Shown piece by piece: positions 1 through 7,059 of a stretch of 19,585 nucleotides of DNA. The stretch covers positions 1-19,585 of the forward strand of contig CAZVRZ010000101.1 in NCBI GenBank assembly GCA_964629965.1, written 5' to 3'. The first letter of the stretch is position 1; each line of letters opens with the position of its first letter. The notes beneath the pieces were generated by a model that was not told the origin of the DNA, searched no databases, and worked only from the letters and a program-made list of their open reading frames with translations. The stretch is from CAZVRZ01 sp964629965. Lineage in GTDB: Bacteria; Chloroflexota; Anaerolineae; Anaerolineales; UBA4823. The position numbers were made by a program, and so were the translations under genes.

Positions 1-1
1 C

Positions 2-832
2 AAGGTGAGCGCCTACCACCAGAACGTGCTGCGCGAATATACCGAGCGCCTGGGCCTGGCTTTGGGCGTGCGCGGCCTGATGAACGTGCAGTTTGCCATT
101 AAAGATGATATTGTGTATGTGCTGGAAGTCAACCCGCGCGCCTCGCGCACCGTACCCTACGCCAGCAAGGCCACCGGGCTGAACCTGGCCTGGACGGCTT
201 CGCAGGTGATGGCGGGCAAGACGCTGGCCGAATTGGGCGTGTTGAACGAGCCGCGGGTGGACGGGTTCTTCGTCAAAGAGGCGGTCTTGCCGTTCAAGAA
301 ACTGCCCGGCAGCGATGCCGTGCTGGGGCCCGAAATGCGCAGCACCGGCGAAGTGATGGGGCACGCTTCGCACTTTGGGCATGCTTTTGCTAAGTCGCAG
401 TTGGCGGCCGGCACGCCGCTGCCGCTGAAGGGCAACGTGCTGATCTCGGTCAACGATTACGACAAGGGGGCCGCGCTGAAGATCGCCCGCGACCTGCAGC
501 GCATGGGTTTTGGCTTGTACGCCACGCCGGGCACGGCTGAGACGCTGCGCCGGGCTGGGCTGCAGGCGGAGACGGTCAACAAGGTTTCGCAGGGCTCGCC
601 GCACGTGGTAGACCTGATCCGCAACGGGCAGGTGAACCTGGTGCTGAATACGCCGCTGGGACCGAACGCCCACTCGGACGGGGCACAGATCCGGGAGGCG
701 GCCACGGCAGTGGAGGTGACTTTGCTGACCACCTTATCGGCGGCCGCGGCTGCGGTGGCGGCGATCAGGGCGCTGGGGCAAAAGGAGCTGCACTATCGCA
801 GCCTGCAGGAGCATTATACACAGAAGAAGTGA
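2..832 (+). CDS. carB: Carbamoyl-phosphate synthase large subunit, C-terminal part
   Basis: This is the 3' end of a gene that begins before the window. CarB makes carbamoyl phosphate from bicarbonate, ammonia (from glutamine via CarA) and two ATP, feeding pyrimidine and arginine synthesis in the cytoplasm. The visible part starts near the end of the second ATP-grasp domain; the stretch RGLMNVQF followed by VLEVNPRASRTVPYASKATG is diagnostic. It continues through KEAVLPFKK and LGPEMRSTGEVMG. The last ~135 residues form the MGS-like allosteric domain (GNVLISV, YATPGTAETLRRAG, NKVSQGSPHVVDLI, LVLNTPLG). The frame is open to the left edge, so the GTG at base 5 is an internal Val codon rather than a start. 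The gene ends in TGA nine bases before the convergent stop of the next gene. Family assignment is very secure. Confidence 0.97.
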   Translation, partial: KVSAYHQNVLREYTERLGLALGVRGLMNVQFAIKDDIVYVLEVNPRASRTVPYASKATGLNLAWTASQVMAGKTLAELGVLNEPRVDGFFVKEAVLPFKKLPGSDAVLGPEMRSTGEVMGHASHFGHAFAKSQLAAGTPLPLKGNVLISVNDYDKGAALKIARDLQRMGFGLYATPGTAETLRRAGLQAETVNKVSQGSPHVVDLIRNGQVNLVLNTPLGPNAHSDGAQIREAATAVEVTLLTTLSAAAAAVAAIRALGQKELHYRSLQEHYTQKK

Positions 833-841
833 GGGGGGAGG

Positions 842-1780
842 TCAGGGAACCGGCTCGACCTGGACGCCGGCCAGGACGCTGTTGAAATTTTCCCTGGTGA
901 AGCAGGCGCTGCCCACGGTGAGGGTGTTGGCCGTGCCGGCGGCTACGGCCTGGCGCAGCGCTTCTGCTTCGGTCAAACCAGACAGCCTGCCCAGCATCAG
1001 TCCGGCCAGGAACGAGTCGCCGCTGCCGGTGGTGCACATCAGGCGCGTCTCTGGCGGGTGAGCATACCAGGCGCCCTGCTGGCTGACCGAGACTGCCCCC
1101 AGCTTGCCCAGGGTGAGCACCACCTGTTCGATGCCCTGGCGCTGCAAGGCGCGCGCCGCCTGGACTGCACTGACGGCGTCATCGATCTCGCCGCCGCCGC
1201 CCAAGAGCGCGGCGGCCTCCTCGCCGTTGACCTTGATCACCTTGGGGCGCGCCTGGAAGGCAGTGCGCAGCGTCTCGCCGCTGGTGTCCAGCCAGATGGG
1301 GTACTGCAGGCTGCTCAGGGCGTACACCAGGCTGGCCATCAAGCCCGCAGGCACGCCCGGCGGCAGCGTGCCGCACAGGCAAATGGCTTTGGCCTGGCGC
1401 GCCAGGCGCAGGATGCTGATCTCGAAGCGCTCCCAATCCGGCAGGATGATCTCGGGGCCCATTTCGTTGACCACGGTGGTTTCGCCGTTGCCGGGATTGA
1501 CGATGATGGTGGCCGAGCGCGTTTCACCCTGGATCAAGGTCCAATCGCCGGGGATGCCTTCTTGGGCCAGCATCTCGGCTTGCATCTGGCCGGCCGCACC
1601 GCCCAACAAGGCGGCGCAGTGGGCCTGCCCGCCCAACGTTTGGATGGCGCGTGCCACGTTGATGCCCTTGCCGCCGGCGGTCACTTGCAGCGTGACGGCG
1701 CGGCAGACGCGCCCTTGCTGGAAATTGGGGACGATCTTGATATGATCGATGGCTGGGTTCGGCGTGACGCACAAGATCAT
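842..1780 (-). CDS. PfkB-family sugar-phosphate kinase (1-phosphofructokinase/tagatose-6-phosphate kinase type)
   Basis: This is a ribokinase-fold (PfkB) kinase of 312 residues, the normal length for the FruK/LacC branch. I chose the ATG at 1780 because the product then begins MILCVTPNPAID, as in this branch. A purine-rich GGAAAGGA lies upstream; an in-frame ATG at 1819 has no ribosome site. Visible motifs are the substrate-side GGKGINVAR (residues 36-44), the KVNGEE region (about 183-188), and the C-terminal TTGSGDSF (250-257), whose Asp255 is the predicted catalytic base. Known members phosphorylate fructose-1-phosphate or tagatose-6-phosphate. There is no adjacent PTS or aldolase gene, so the substrate cannot be decided. 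It is convergent with carB and stops 9 bases away. Confidence 0.9.
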   Translation of the reverse strand: MILCVTPNPAIDHIKIVPNFQQGRVCRAVTLQVTAGGKGINVARAIQTLGGQAHCAALLGGAAGQMQAEMLAQEGIPGDWTLIQGETRSATIIVNPGNGETTVVNEMGPEIILPDWERFEISILRLARQAKAICLCGTLPPGVPAGLMASLVYALSSLQYPIWLDTSGETLRTAFQARPKVIKVNGEEAAALLGGGGEIDDAVSAVQAARALQRQGIEQVVLTLGKLGAVSVSQQGAWYAHPPETRLMCTTGSGDSFLAGLMLGRLSGLTEAEALRQAVAAGTANTLTVGSACFTRENFNSVLAGVQVEPVP

Positions 1781-1813
1781 GAGGCGGCCCAATCCTTTCC
1801 TTAACTTTATGTT

Positions 1814-1917
1814 TGTCATTGCGAGCGCCTGCCCTGAGCAGTTTCTGCGAATGGAAGCGAAGCAATCTCACCCGAATGCGGAGGGGGTTGCTTCGCTCTG
1901 GGCAGGCTGTCACAAAG
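1814..1917. repeat. Interspersed-repeat-like inverted-repeat element
   Basis: This non-coding stretch lies between the PfkB-type gene and the GNAT gene. It begins TGTCATTGCGAGC and contains two nested inverted repeats. The outer arms are 1829-1840 and 1895-1906 (cctgccctgagc / gctctgggcagg, one T-T mismatch). The inner arms are 1856-1865 and 1888-1897 (agcgaagcaa / ttgcttcgct, perfect). The combination of CATTGCGAG and GAAGCAATCTC resembles dispersed intergenic repeats of many environmental genomes. Only one copy is in the window, so repetition is inferred. Confidence 0.5.
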
Positions 1918-1925
1918 AGCGCTGA

Positions 1926-1937
1926 GTTGTATACAAC
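1926..1937. promoter_or_regulatory. 12-bp perfect palindrome, possible operator
   Basis: The sequence gttgtatacaac is a perfect palindrome in the divergent space between the PfkB-type gene (minus strand) and the GNAT gene (plus strand). Its TTGTATACAA core has the look of a dimeric repressor site, such as those of GntR-family proteins. No cognate regulator is next to it, so this is only a candidate. Confidence 0.3.
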
Positions 1938-2064
1938 CCCCTCGCAACAACATTGCGAAAGGTCATTTCTTATCCCTTTTGGATTAAGGTTAAGTATATC
2001 CTTAAATCAATAGTAGAATCAAGTGGAGATACACCAAACGCCGACTTTATCTTGGAGCAGGAGA

Positions 2065-2529
2065 ATGATCGATGTTGTGATCGAAGGCCCTTTATCCGGC
2101 GCCTCGCTTGAGTGCGAGGCGGTGCTGCGCGCCCTGCCAGAGTGGTTTGGCATCGAGGCGTCGATCATGGCGTACGTGCGGGAGGTGGAGCACCTGCCCA
2201 CCTTTCTGGCCAGCGCGAACGGACAGGTGATCGGCTTTCTCAGCCTCAAGCAGCATTTTCCCGAATCGGCCGAGATCTACGTGATGGGCGTGCGCCAACA
2301 CATGCACCGCAGCGGGGCCGGGCGCAGCCTGGTGCAGGCGGCGATCCAGTACCTGCGCGGCGAGGGAGTGGAATACTTGCAGGTGAAGACGCTGTCTCCG
2401 GCGCGCCCCGACCCGGGTTATGAAAAGACGCGTGCTTTTTACCTGGCGATGGGCTTCCGCCCGTTAGAGGAATTCAAGGAGATGTGGGACCCGCAGAACC
2501 CCTGTTTGCTATTGGTGCAAAGATTGTAG
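2065..2529 (+). CDS. GNAT-family N-acetyltransferase
   Basis: This is a 154-residue protein of the Gcn5-related acetyltransferase fold, which moves the acetyl group of acetyl-CoA to an amine. I start at ATG 2065 because ggagcaggaga directly precedes it; the in-frame GTG at 2023 has no such site. The middle holds the acetyl-CoA pyrophosphate loop in a slightly degenerate form: VRQHMHRSGAGRSLVQAAI matches V-x-x-x-x-R-x-x-G-x-G/A. Downstream, GYEKTRAFYLAMGFRPLEEF is the usual last-strand signature (A-x-x-F-Y-x-x-x-G-F). The hydrophobic GQVIGFLSL strand is also typical. The substrate cannot be told. It is a single-gene unit followed by a hairpin terminator. Confidence 0.87.
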   Translation: MIDVVIEGPLSGASLECEAVLRALPEWFGIEASIMAYVREVEHLPTFLASANGQVIGFLSLKQHFPESAEIYVMGVRQHMHRSGAGRSLVQAAIQYLRGEGVEYLQVKTLSPARPDPGYEKTRAFYLAMGFRPLEEFKEMWDPQNPCLLLVQRL

Positions 2530-2537
2530 ACTTAACC

Positions 2538-2567
2538 AAACAGCCCACCGCATGCGATGGGCTGTTT
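2538..2567. terminator. Intrinsic terminator, probably bidirectional
   Basis: The arms aaacagccca (2538-2547) and tgggctgttt (2558-2567) are perfect complements with a 10-nt loop. A short T-run closes the stem in both directions. It sits between the GNAT stop and the stop of the convergent membrane-protein gene, so it can serve both. Confidence 0.75.
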
Positions 2568-2586
2568 GCTGAATGAAGAAGTTCTT

Positions 2587-3300
2587 TTATGCCGTGCGGC
2601 GGCGGGGGAGCAGGGTGGCGATCAGCAGCAGCCCGCCGATGGCAATCAGCAGGGCCGGGCCGGCCAGGTTGTACAGGCTGCGGAAGATATCCCAGCGGCC
2701 GATGGTCAGGTAAGAGGTCAGGCCCAGGAAGAGGGTCACGGTGAAGGCGCATACCAGCCCGGAGATCAGGAAGAGGACGCTCGAGCGGGTGGCGATGGCG
2801 GTCAGCAGCAGAACCAGGCCGATGGCGAGCGGCTCGACCAGCCAGAGCACCGACCAGGCTTCCCACAGGCCGGTCAGGGCGCAGAAGCCCAGCGCCAGGC
2901 CGTTCAGGCCAATCAAAATGGCGGGGATGCCCAGCCAGATGGTGCGCATGTGCACGGCGGCGAAGACGAACCCCAGGGCGACTGCCAGGATGATGGCCGG
3001 CCAGGCGATGCTCCAGATGCTCCACTGATCGAACAGGCTGCAGAACATCAGCAGGCCGCCGACAGACAGGATGGGCAGGGCGGGGATGAACAAGGCGCCC
3101 AGGCCGCGATTCTTGAGAGAAACGAAGGGCAGAAAACCCAGGAAGGCGCCCAACCCGAGCACGGCCAACGGCCACAGCCGCCAGAACTGCCACCAAACTG
3201 GGCGCAGACCGAACACTGGCAGGGCCAGGTTGCCGAACAGCGCCAGGCCTCCCAACAACATCAGGCCGATTCCAAAAAAGACAGACACAAAGCGTTTCAT
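2587..3300 (-). CDS. Polytopic membrane protein next to a Ser/Thr kinase
   Basis: This 237-residue, very hydrophobic protein has about seven or eight predicted membrane segments and ends in a positive tail (PRRRTA). The ATG at 3300 is chosen because ggagg lies seven bases before it; the open frame further upstream overlaps the kinase gene. I recognise no named family with certainty. A pattern recurs about three times, each with aromatic Trp before a hydrophobic helix: FWRLWPLAVLGLG, WSIAWPAIILAVALG and VLWLVEPLAIGLV. This recalls the small membrane modules of LiaF/DUF5668-like proteins. The kinase gene ends only 23 bases upstream, so the two are probably cotranscribed and may act together at the membrane, for example as sensor partner or target. 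Function is unknown. Confidence 0.75.
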   Translation of the reverse strand: MKRFVSVFFGIGLMLLGGLALFGNLALPVFGLRPVWWQFWRLWPLAVLGLGAFLGFLPFVSLKNRGLGALFIPALPILSVGGLLMFCSLFDQWSIWSIAWPAIILAVALGFVFAAVHMRTIWLGIPAILIGLNGLALGFCALTGLWEAWSVLWLVEPLAIGLVLLLTAIATRSSVLFLISGLVCAFTVTLFLGLTSYLTIGRWDIFRSLYNLAGPALLIAIGGLLLIATLLPRRRTA

Positions 3301-3323
3301 ACAAACCTCCGTAAATATGGTCG

Positions 3324-5039
3324 CTAGAGACGAAAGAGAGCGATGATAAAAGCCAGGCCGGTGATCAGGCTGCTGGCAAACAGACCGATGAGGAAGAACA
3401 GGTAACCCAGCGGGCGGATGACCCATTGATAATCCCGGCCCTGGCGGGTCAGCCAGAAGGGTACCCGGATGCTCAGGTAGAGCAGCAGCAGCTCGATCGG
3501 CCACAGGAAGGCCCACATGAACCAGGCGCCGGTGAAGTTATAGTAGCCCAGCAGGAGACCATTGCCCAGCAGGATACCGATGGGCACCAGCAGCCAGGGA
3601 GAAGTGGTTCCGATCATCACGGCAGACAGGAGCATGCCGGTCAGGGTCAATTCCATCGGCCAACCGTGCTCAAAGATCGATAAGCCGTTGGCTTCCACGA
3701 AGATGGCGAGGATGTTGATGAACACCATCAAAAAGACAGCCGTCAGCACTGCCTGGGCGATACCGGGCATGGGCAGCCTGCTCAGGCTGGGGCGATGCTC
3801 ATCCAGGCGTTCTTTCAGGCGGCAGGAGAACTTATTGCCAAAGCTGCCCAATCCCTGGCCGAGGCCGTTCAGGTTTTCGCCCAGCTTATCCAGGTCTGCG
3901 GGCGAGATGCCCTGGACCGTCTCGGGCATGGCGGCTGTTCTTGTTTCCGGCAGCTCGATGGGCGGCAGGTTGGCGGTGTCATCGGCGGCAAAGCTGGGGT
4001 CGGGGATGTTTTGCCTGGCGGCGCCGGAATACACGGCGATCCTTTCGGCGGTGTCGGGCCCCGGAACGGGTGCCGGCTGCCCACCTGGCTGGGCCGCCGG
4101 GCGGGTGGACTGTGGGCTGGTCCCGCCCGAGGCGCTGGCCAGGATGGCGGCCAGCTCGGCAGAAGAGCTGATGGCAACGCCGGCTTCCTGGGCGGCCTGC
4201 TGCAGGCTGGCTGCCATGGCGGCGGCGTCTGGGTAGCGCTCTTCGGGCTGCTTGGCGAGCGCCTTGAGCACCACGCGCTCGAGACACTCGGGGATGCTGG
4301 GATCGATGACGTGCGGCAGCGGCAGCGGGTCGTTGAGGTGCTTCAGCAGGATGGCCAGCGGGGTATCGGCGTCGAAGGGAGGCCGCCCGGTGAGCGTTTC
4401 GTACATCACCACGCCCAGAGAATACAGGTCGCTGCGGCTGTCGCACTTGCCGTGCAGGCCCTGCTCGGGAGCCATGTAGTGCAGCGTGCCCATCAGAGCG
4501 CCGGAGACGGTGTACTGCGTGCCGCCCACGATCTGGGCCACGCCGAAGTCCGTCAGCACGCCCTGGCCGCGGCGGGTGAGCATGATGTTGGCGGGCTTGA
4601 TATCGCGGTGGGTGATGCCTTCGCTGTGGGCGTATCCCAACCCGTCCAGCACATCCAGCAGGATGCGCACCATGTGGCCCCAGGGCAGCGTCTCGTTGTT
4701 GGTGCGATAGTGGTTGAGCAGCGCTTTGAGCGTGTTGCCTTCCAGCAGTTCCATGACCATGTAATACTGGTCGTTCTGCACATCGAAGTCAAAAACCTGC
4801 ACAATGTGAGGGTGGCGCAGGGCAGCCACTGCCCGGGCTTCACGGCGGAAGCGCGCCAGGAACTCTTCTTCTTCGATCAGGTCAGAGCGCAGCAGTTTGA
4901 TGGCAACGTAACGCTCCAGGCTGGGGTGGTAAGCCCGGTAGACCTGGGCCATGCCGCCGCGTCCCAAAGCTTCCAGAACGCGGTACTTTCCGAGAGTTTG
5001 TCCTTCTAAAGATTGCGGGGCCACAAGTGTTATCTCCAT
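3324..5039 (-). CDS. Membrane-tailed Hanks-type serine/threonine protein kinase
   Basis: This is a 571-residue eukaryote-like Ser/Thr kinase. The N-terminal catalytic domain has the glycine loop GRGGMAQVY (26-34), the VAIK lysine (Lys48), HRDIKPAN with catalytic Asp146, the magnesium-binding DFG (164-166) and the APE motif (190-192). All essential residues are present, so it should be active. A Pro/Ala/Gly-rich linker follows, about residues 290-400. The last ~150 residues form about five membrane helices, including WAFLWPIELLLLYL; there is no PASTA or other sensor domain outside. The start at 5039 fits the glycine-loop spacing and places a TATCAT box 6 nt upstream, suggesting a leaderless message. 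It lies between an FHA/winged-helix regulator and a membrane protein on the same strand, a likely signalling cassette. Confidence 0.93.
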   Translation of the reverse strand: MEITLVAPQSLEGQTLGKYRVLEALGRGGMAQVYRAYHPSLERYVAIKLLRSDLIEEEEFLARFRREARAVAALRHPHIVQVFDFDVQNDQYYMVMELLEGNTLKALLNHYRTNNETLPWGHMVRILLDVLDGLGYAHSEGITHRDIKPANIMLTRRGQGVLTDFGVAQIVGGTQYTVSGALMGTLHYMAPEQGLHGKCDSRSDLYSLGVVMYETLTGRPPFDADTPLAILLKHLNDPLPLPHVIDPSIPECLERVVLKALAKQPEERYPDAAAMAASLQQAAQEAGVAISSSAELAAILASASGGTSPQSTRPAAQPGGQPAPVPGPDTAERIAVYSGAARQNIPDPSFAADDTANLPPIELPETRTAAMPETVQGISPADLDKLGENLNGLGQGLGSFGNKFSCRLKERLDEHRPSLSRLPMPGIAQAVLTAVFLMVFINILAIFVEANGLSIFEHGWPMELTLTGMLLSAVMIGTTSPWLLVPIGILLGNGLLLGYYNFTGAWFMWAFLWPIELLLLYLSIRVPFWLTRQGRDYQWVIRPLGYLFFLIGLFASSLITGLAFIIALFRL

Positions 5040-5045
5040 GCTGCG

Positions 5046-5051
5046 ATGATA
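5046..5051 (-). promoter_or_regulatory. Extended -10 box of the Ser/Thr kinase gene (predicted leaderless)
   Basis: On the minus strand TGG-TATCAT ends 6 nt before the kinase ATG at 5039, so transcription should begin at about the start codon. No Shine-Dalgarno sequence and no clear -35 box are visible. Confidence 0.45.
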
Positions 5052-5129
5052 CCATGCCACCCCTTTTGATACCTATCCGCAAGCTAACAGTGAGCTAATG
5101 GGAATCGATGAGTTTATGATCAGGACGAA

Positions 5130-5813
5130 TTATTCGTTGCCCTGCTCTTCACCACTTTGAGTAACCAGCTTATATCCCAGCCCGCGCACCGTCAGCAGGA
5201 GCTGCGGGTTGGTTGGATCGATCTCGATGCGGGTGCGCAGGCGCCGCACCAGGTTTTCGATCTGGTAATCGAAAACGCTTTCCTGGTAATCGGGCCACAC
5301 CGAGTGGGCAATCTCATCCTTAGAGCAGACCTTGCCGCGTTGGGTGAACAGGTAGGCCAGCAGGGCAAACTCCTTGGCGGAGAGACTGACGATGCGGCGG
5401 TCCACTTTCACCAGGCCGGCCTCGATATTCATCTCCAGCTCTGGGAAGGGTGTGTCTCGGGTGGTGGTTTCAGGATCGTGAAAGGTGAATTCGAGCTCGC
5501 CGATCTGCAGGCGGTCTTCGTCGCGCAGGAAAACCGGCCCGGTGATCCGCTCGCCGTTGAGGAAGGTGCCGTTGACGCTGTTGAGATCTTCGAGCAAAGT
5601 GCGCCGGCCCTGGTTGTAGATGTGAGCGTGCAAGCGCGAGACGCGTTTGCTGGTGATGACCAGCTCGTTATCGACCGCCCGGCCGACGCGGATATCGGGG
5701 CGGTTCAATACATGGCGGTTACCTTCGGGATCGGTCAGATAGGGGGCGGCTTCCTGGCTCACGCGCATACTCCGGGAGGGTTTTGTGTGTATGAATTGGC
5801 AAGAACACCCCAT
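5130..5813 (-). CDS. FHA-domain, OmpR-type winged-helix regulator
   Basis: This 227-residue protein has two modules. An FHA domain at about residues 24-112 shows the phosphothreonine-binding signature: Gly44-Arg45, Ser59-Arg60-x-His62 and Asn81-Gly82-Thr83. A winged-helix DNA-binding domain of the OmpR/Trans_reg_C type lies at 143-218 (SLSAKEFALLAYLFTQRGKV, IENLVRRLR, VRGLGYKLV). It has no receiver domain, so the input is probably a phospho-Thr peptide, most simply from the Ser/Thr kinase encoded 90 bases downstream. This recalls the mycobacterial EmbR-kinase pairing, though with FHA first and no BTAD domain. The start is ambiguous: ATG 5813 follows an extended -10 box, while ATG 5768 (212 residues) would remove an odd Gly-Cys-Ser-Cys N-terminus but has GGAG almost touching it. 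Confidence 0.88.
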   Translation of the reverse strand: MGCSCQFIHTKPSRSMRVSQEAAPYLTDPEGNRHVLNRPDIRVGRAVDNELVITSKRVSRLHAHIYNQGRRTLLEDLNSVNGTFLNGERITGPVFLRDEDRLQIGELEFTFHDPETTTRDTPFPELEMNIEAGLVKVDRRIVSLSAKEFALLAYLFTQRGKVCSKDEIAHSVWPDYQESVFDYQIENLVRRLRTRIEIDPTNPQLLLTVRGLGYKLVTQSGEEQGNE

Positions 5814-5828
5814 GCATACACAGATTCT

Positions 5829-5834
5829 AGTATA
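5829..5834 (-). promoter_or_regulatory. Extended -10 box before the FHA regulator
   Basis: On the minus strand TGC-TATACT lies 15 nt before the ATG at 5813, predicting a leader of only about 8 nt. No good -35 box is seen at 16-18 nt, as expected for an extended -10 promoter. Confidence 0.45.
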
Positions 5835-5875
5835 GCACGACTCTAGATAATACGTTTCATCCGATAAGGGGGTTT

Positions 5876-5915
5876 GGGGGATATGGGCGGGACTGTTATC
5901 CCACCCATATCCCCC
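5876..5915. repeat. Long GC-rich hairpin
   Basis: gggggatatgggcggg (5876-5891) pairs with cccacccatatccccc (5900-5915) with a single mismatch and an 8-nt loop. It stands between the promoter of the FHA gene and the end of the four-gene operon. No T-run follows on either strand, so it may block readthrough or shape mRNA ends without being a classical terminator. Confidence 0.6.
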
Positions 5916-5932
5916 ATGTCATTCATCTTCTG

Positions 5933-5961
5933 GGGAAAATCGCTCTCAATGCGATTCTCCC
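5933..5961 (-). terminator. Hairpin terminator of the udk-to-DedA operon
   Basis: gggaaaatcgc (5933-5943) and gcgattctccc (5951-5961) form a stem with one mismatch and a 7-nt loop, starting 2 bases after the stop of the DedA-like gene. The T-run on the minus strand is short (ATTTTCC inside the stem), so termination strength is uncertain. Confidence 0.5.
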
Positions 5962-5963
5962 AC

Positions 5964-6506
5964 CTACTTCAGCATTTGTGCGCCGGTGTAAGCGAAGAAC
6001 AGCATCTTAAGCGTTTCGCCGATCCAGCACCAGAACAGGAACTTGGGCACGGGCATTTTCAAGGCGCCCGCGGCCGCCCCGGCCAGGTCGAAGAAGGGGT
6101 TGGGGATGGCGGACAGCAGCAAGACGGTCAGGTCGCCCCGGCGCCGCATCCAAGCCTCCAGGCGGGCGTAGATGCCGGCTTTTTCGGCCACCACCTGGCT
6201 GCTGAAGCCGGCCAGGTAGCCGACGATCTCACCCAGGGCAGCGCCGGCCCCTGCCACCAGCGCCACGAACAACGGGTTGAAGACTGCTCCCATGCTGAAG
6301 ACCACTGCCAATCCCGGCGCGGGCAGGATGACGGTGGCGTAGGCCAGGAAAGACAACAAGAAGATGCCCGGGTAGCCGTAGACTGCCAATTGCTCGGCCT
6401 GGTCGCGAATGCTGTAAATATAAACGCTGATGGCGATGACCGCCACCAGCGCGAGGATACGTGCCAATACCAGGCCATACCGCTTGAGGTTGGTTTGACC
6501 TGGCAT
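5964..6506 (-). CDS. DedA/VTT-domain (SNARE-associated type) membrane protein
   Basis: This 180-residue inner-membrane protein has about five hydrophobic segments: 12-31, 46-64, 66-100 as a paired re-entrant region, 126-150 and 155-175. The core resembles the VTT (DedA/YqaA) family, with Gly-rich AGAGAALGEIVGYLAG (85-100), a basic amphipathic stretch (about 107-124), and AIPNPFFDLAGAAAGALKMP (133-152), where a Pro-rich turn precedes a Gly/Ala helix. Family members include lipid scramblases or transporters that help recycle undecaprenyl phosphate or phospholipids. The exact role here is not shown. The start lies 6 bases after the cyclophilin stop, making it the last gene of a compact operon. 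Confidence 0.82.
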   Translation of the reverse strand: MPGQTNLKRYGLVLARILALVAVIAISVYIYSIRDQAEQLAVYGYPGIFLLSFLAYATVILPAPGLAVVFSMGAVFNPLFVALVAGAGAALGEIVGYLAGFSSQVVAEKAGIYARLEAWMRRRGDLTVLLLSAIPNPFFDLAGAAAGALKMPVPKFLFWCWIGETLKMLFFAYTGAQMLK

Positions 6507-6512
6507 GTTCGG

Positions 6513-7025
6513 TTACTGTTCCTGGATGGTGATGGAGGTGACTTTGACTCCAGGATACTCGGGGCGCATGGGATCGCGCGGTTTGATCGCCATCAGCACG
6601 TCCATGCCCGCGGTGATCTGGCCGAAGACGGTGTGCTTGTTGTCCAACCAGGGCGTGGCAATGTGGGTGATGAAGAACTGCGAACCGTTGGTGCCGGGGC
6701 CGGCATTGGCCATCGAGAGAATGCCGGGTTTGTCGTGCTTGAGGCTGGGGTGGAACTCATCGGCAAAGCGGTAGCCGGGACCGCCGCGGCCGGTGCCGGT
6801 GGGATCTCCGCACTGCGCCATGAAATCCTTGATCACGCGATGGAAGATGACGCCATCGTAGAAACCCTGGCGGGCCAGGAAGACGAAGTTATTCACCGTG
6901 CGCGGCGTTTTATCGGCGTGCAGTTGGATGGTGATATCGCCTTTTTCGGTGTGGATTACGGCGCTGTAGGATTTCTTGGCGTCGATCTCCATGGCGGGGG
7001 GATTGGACCATTGTTGAGGGGACAT
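6513..7025 (-). CDS. Cyclophilin-type peptidyl-prolyl cis-trans isomerase
   Basis: A 170-residue cyclophilin that interconverts cis and trans prolyl bonds during folding. It has no signal peptide, so it should be cytoplasmic. The active-site loop FHRVIKDFMAQCGDPTGTGRGG (61-82) carries catalytic Arg63 and Gln71. SMANAGPGTNGSQFFIT (104-120) and TPWLDNKHTVFG (124-135, with the ligand-contacting Trp126 and His131) complete the pocket. Length is standard for small bacterial PpiA/PpiB-like enzymes, with a ~17-residue non-conserved N-terminus. ATG 7025 has aaggag 8 bases upstream. The gene lies 34 bases after the serine-hydrolase stop and 6 before the DedA-like start. Confidence 0.95.
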   Translation of the reverse strand: MSPQQWSNPPAMEIDAKKSYSAVIHTEKGDITIQLHADKTPRTVNNFVFLARQGFYDGVIFHRVIKDFMAQCGDPTGTGRGGPGYRFADEFHPSLKHDKPGILSMANAGPGTNGSQFFITHIATPWLDNKHTVFGQITAGMDVLMAIKPRDPMRPEYPGVKVTSITIQEQ

Positions 7026-7059
7026 GTTGATACTCCTTAAGGGGATAAGATAAGCTCGA

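Noticed and set aside
1058..1804. 248-codon and 213-codon plus-strand frames
   Set aside because: Both are shadows of the PfkB-type gene, which shows the full kinase motifs on the minus strand.
2474..3304. 276-codon minus-strand frame overlapping the membrane-protein gene
   Set aside because: It lies in another frame over the same DNA, is Arg/Pro-rich and runs through the terminator at 2538-2567; the hydrophobic frame has the ribosome site.
3795..5009. 404-codon open frame on the plus strand opposite the Ser/Thr kinase gene
   Set aside because: It mirrors the kinase gene on the other strand. The translation is low-complexity Gly/Ala/Gln/His-rich with no motif, whereas the minus strand encodes a complete kinase.
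5874..7040. 388-codon open frame on the plus strand
   Set aside because: It is antisense to the DedA-like and cyclophilin genes, has no domain and no ribosome site, and arises from high GC content.
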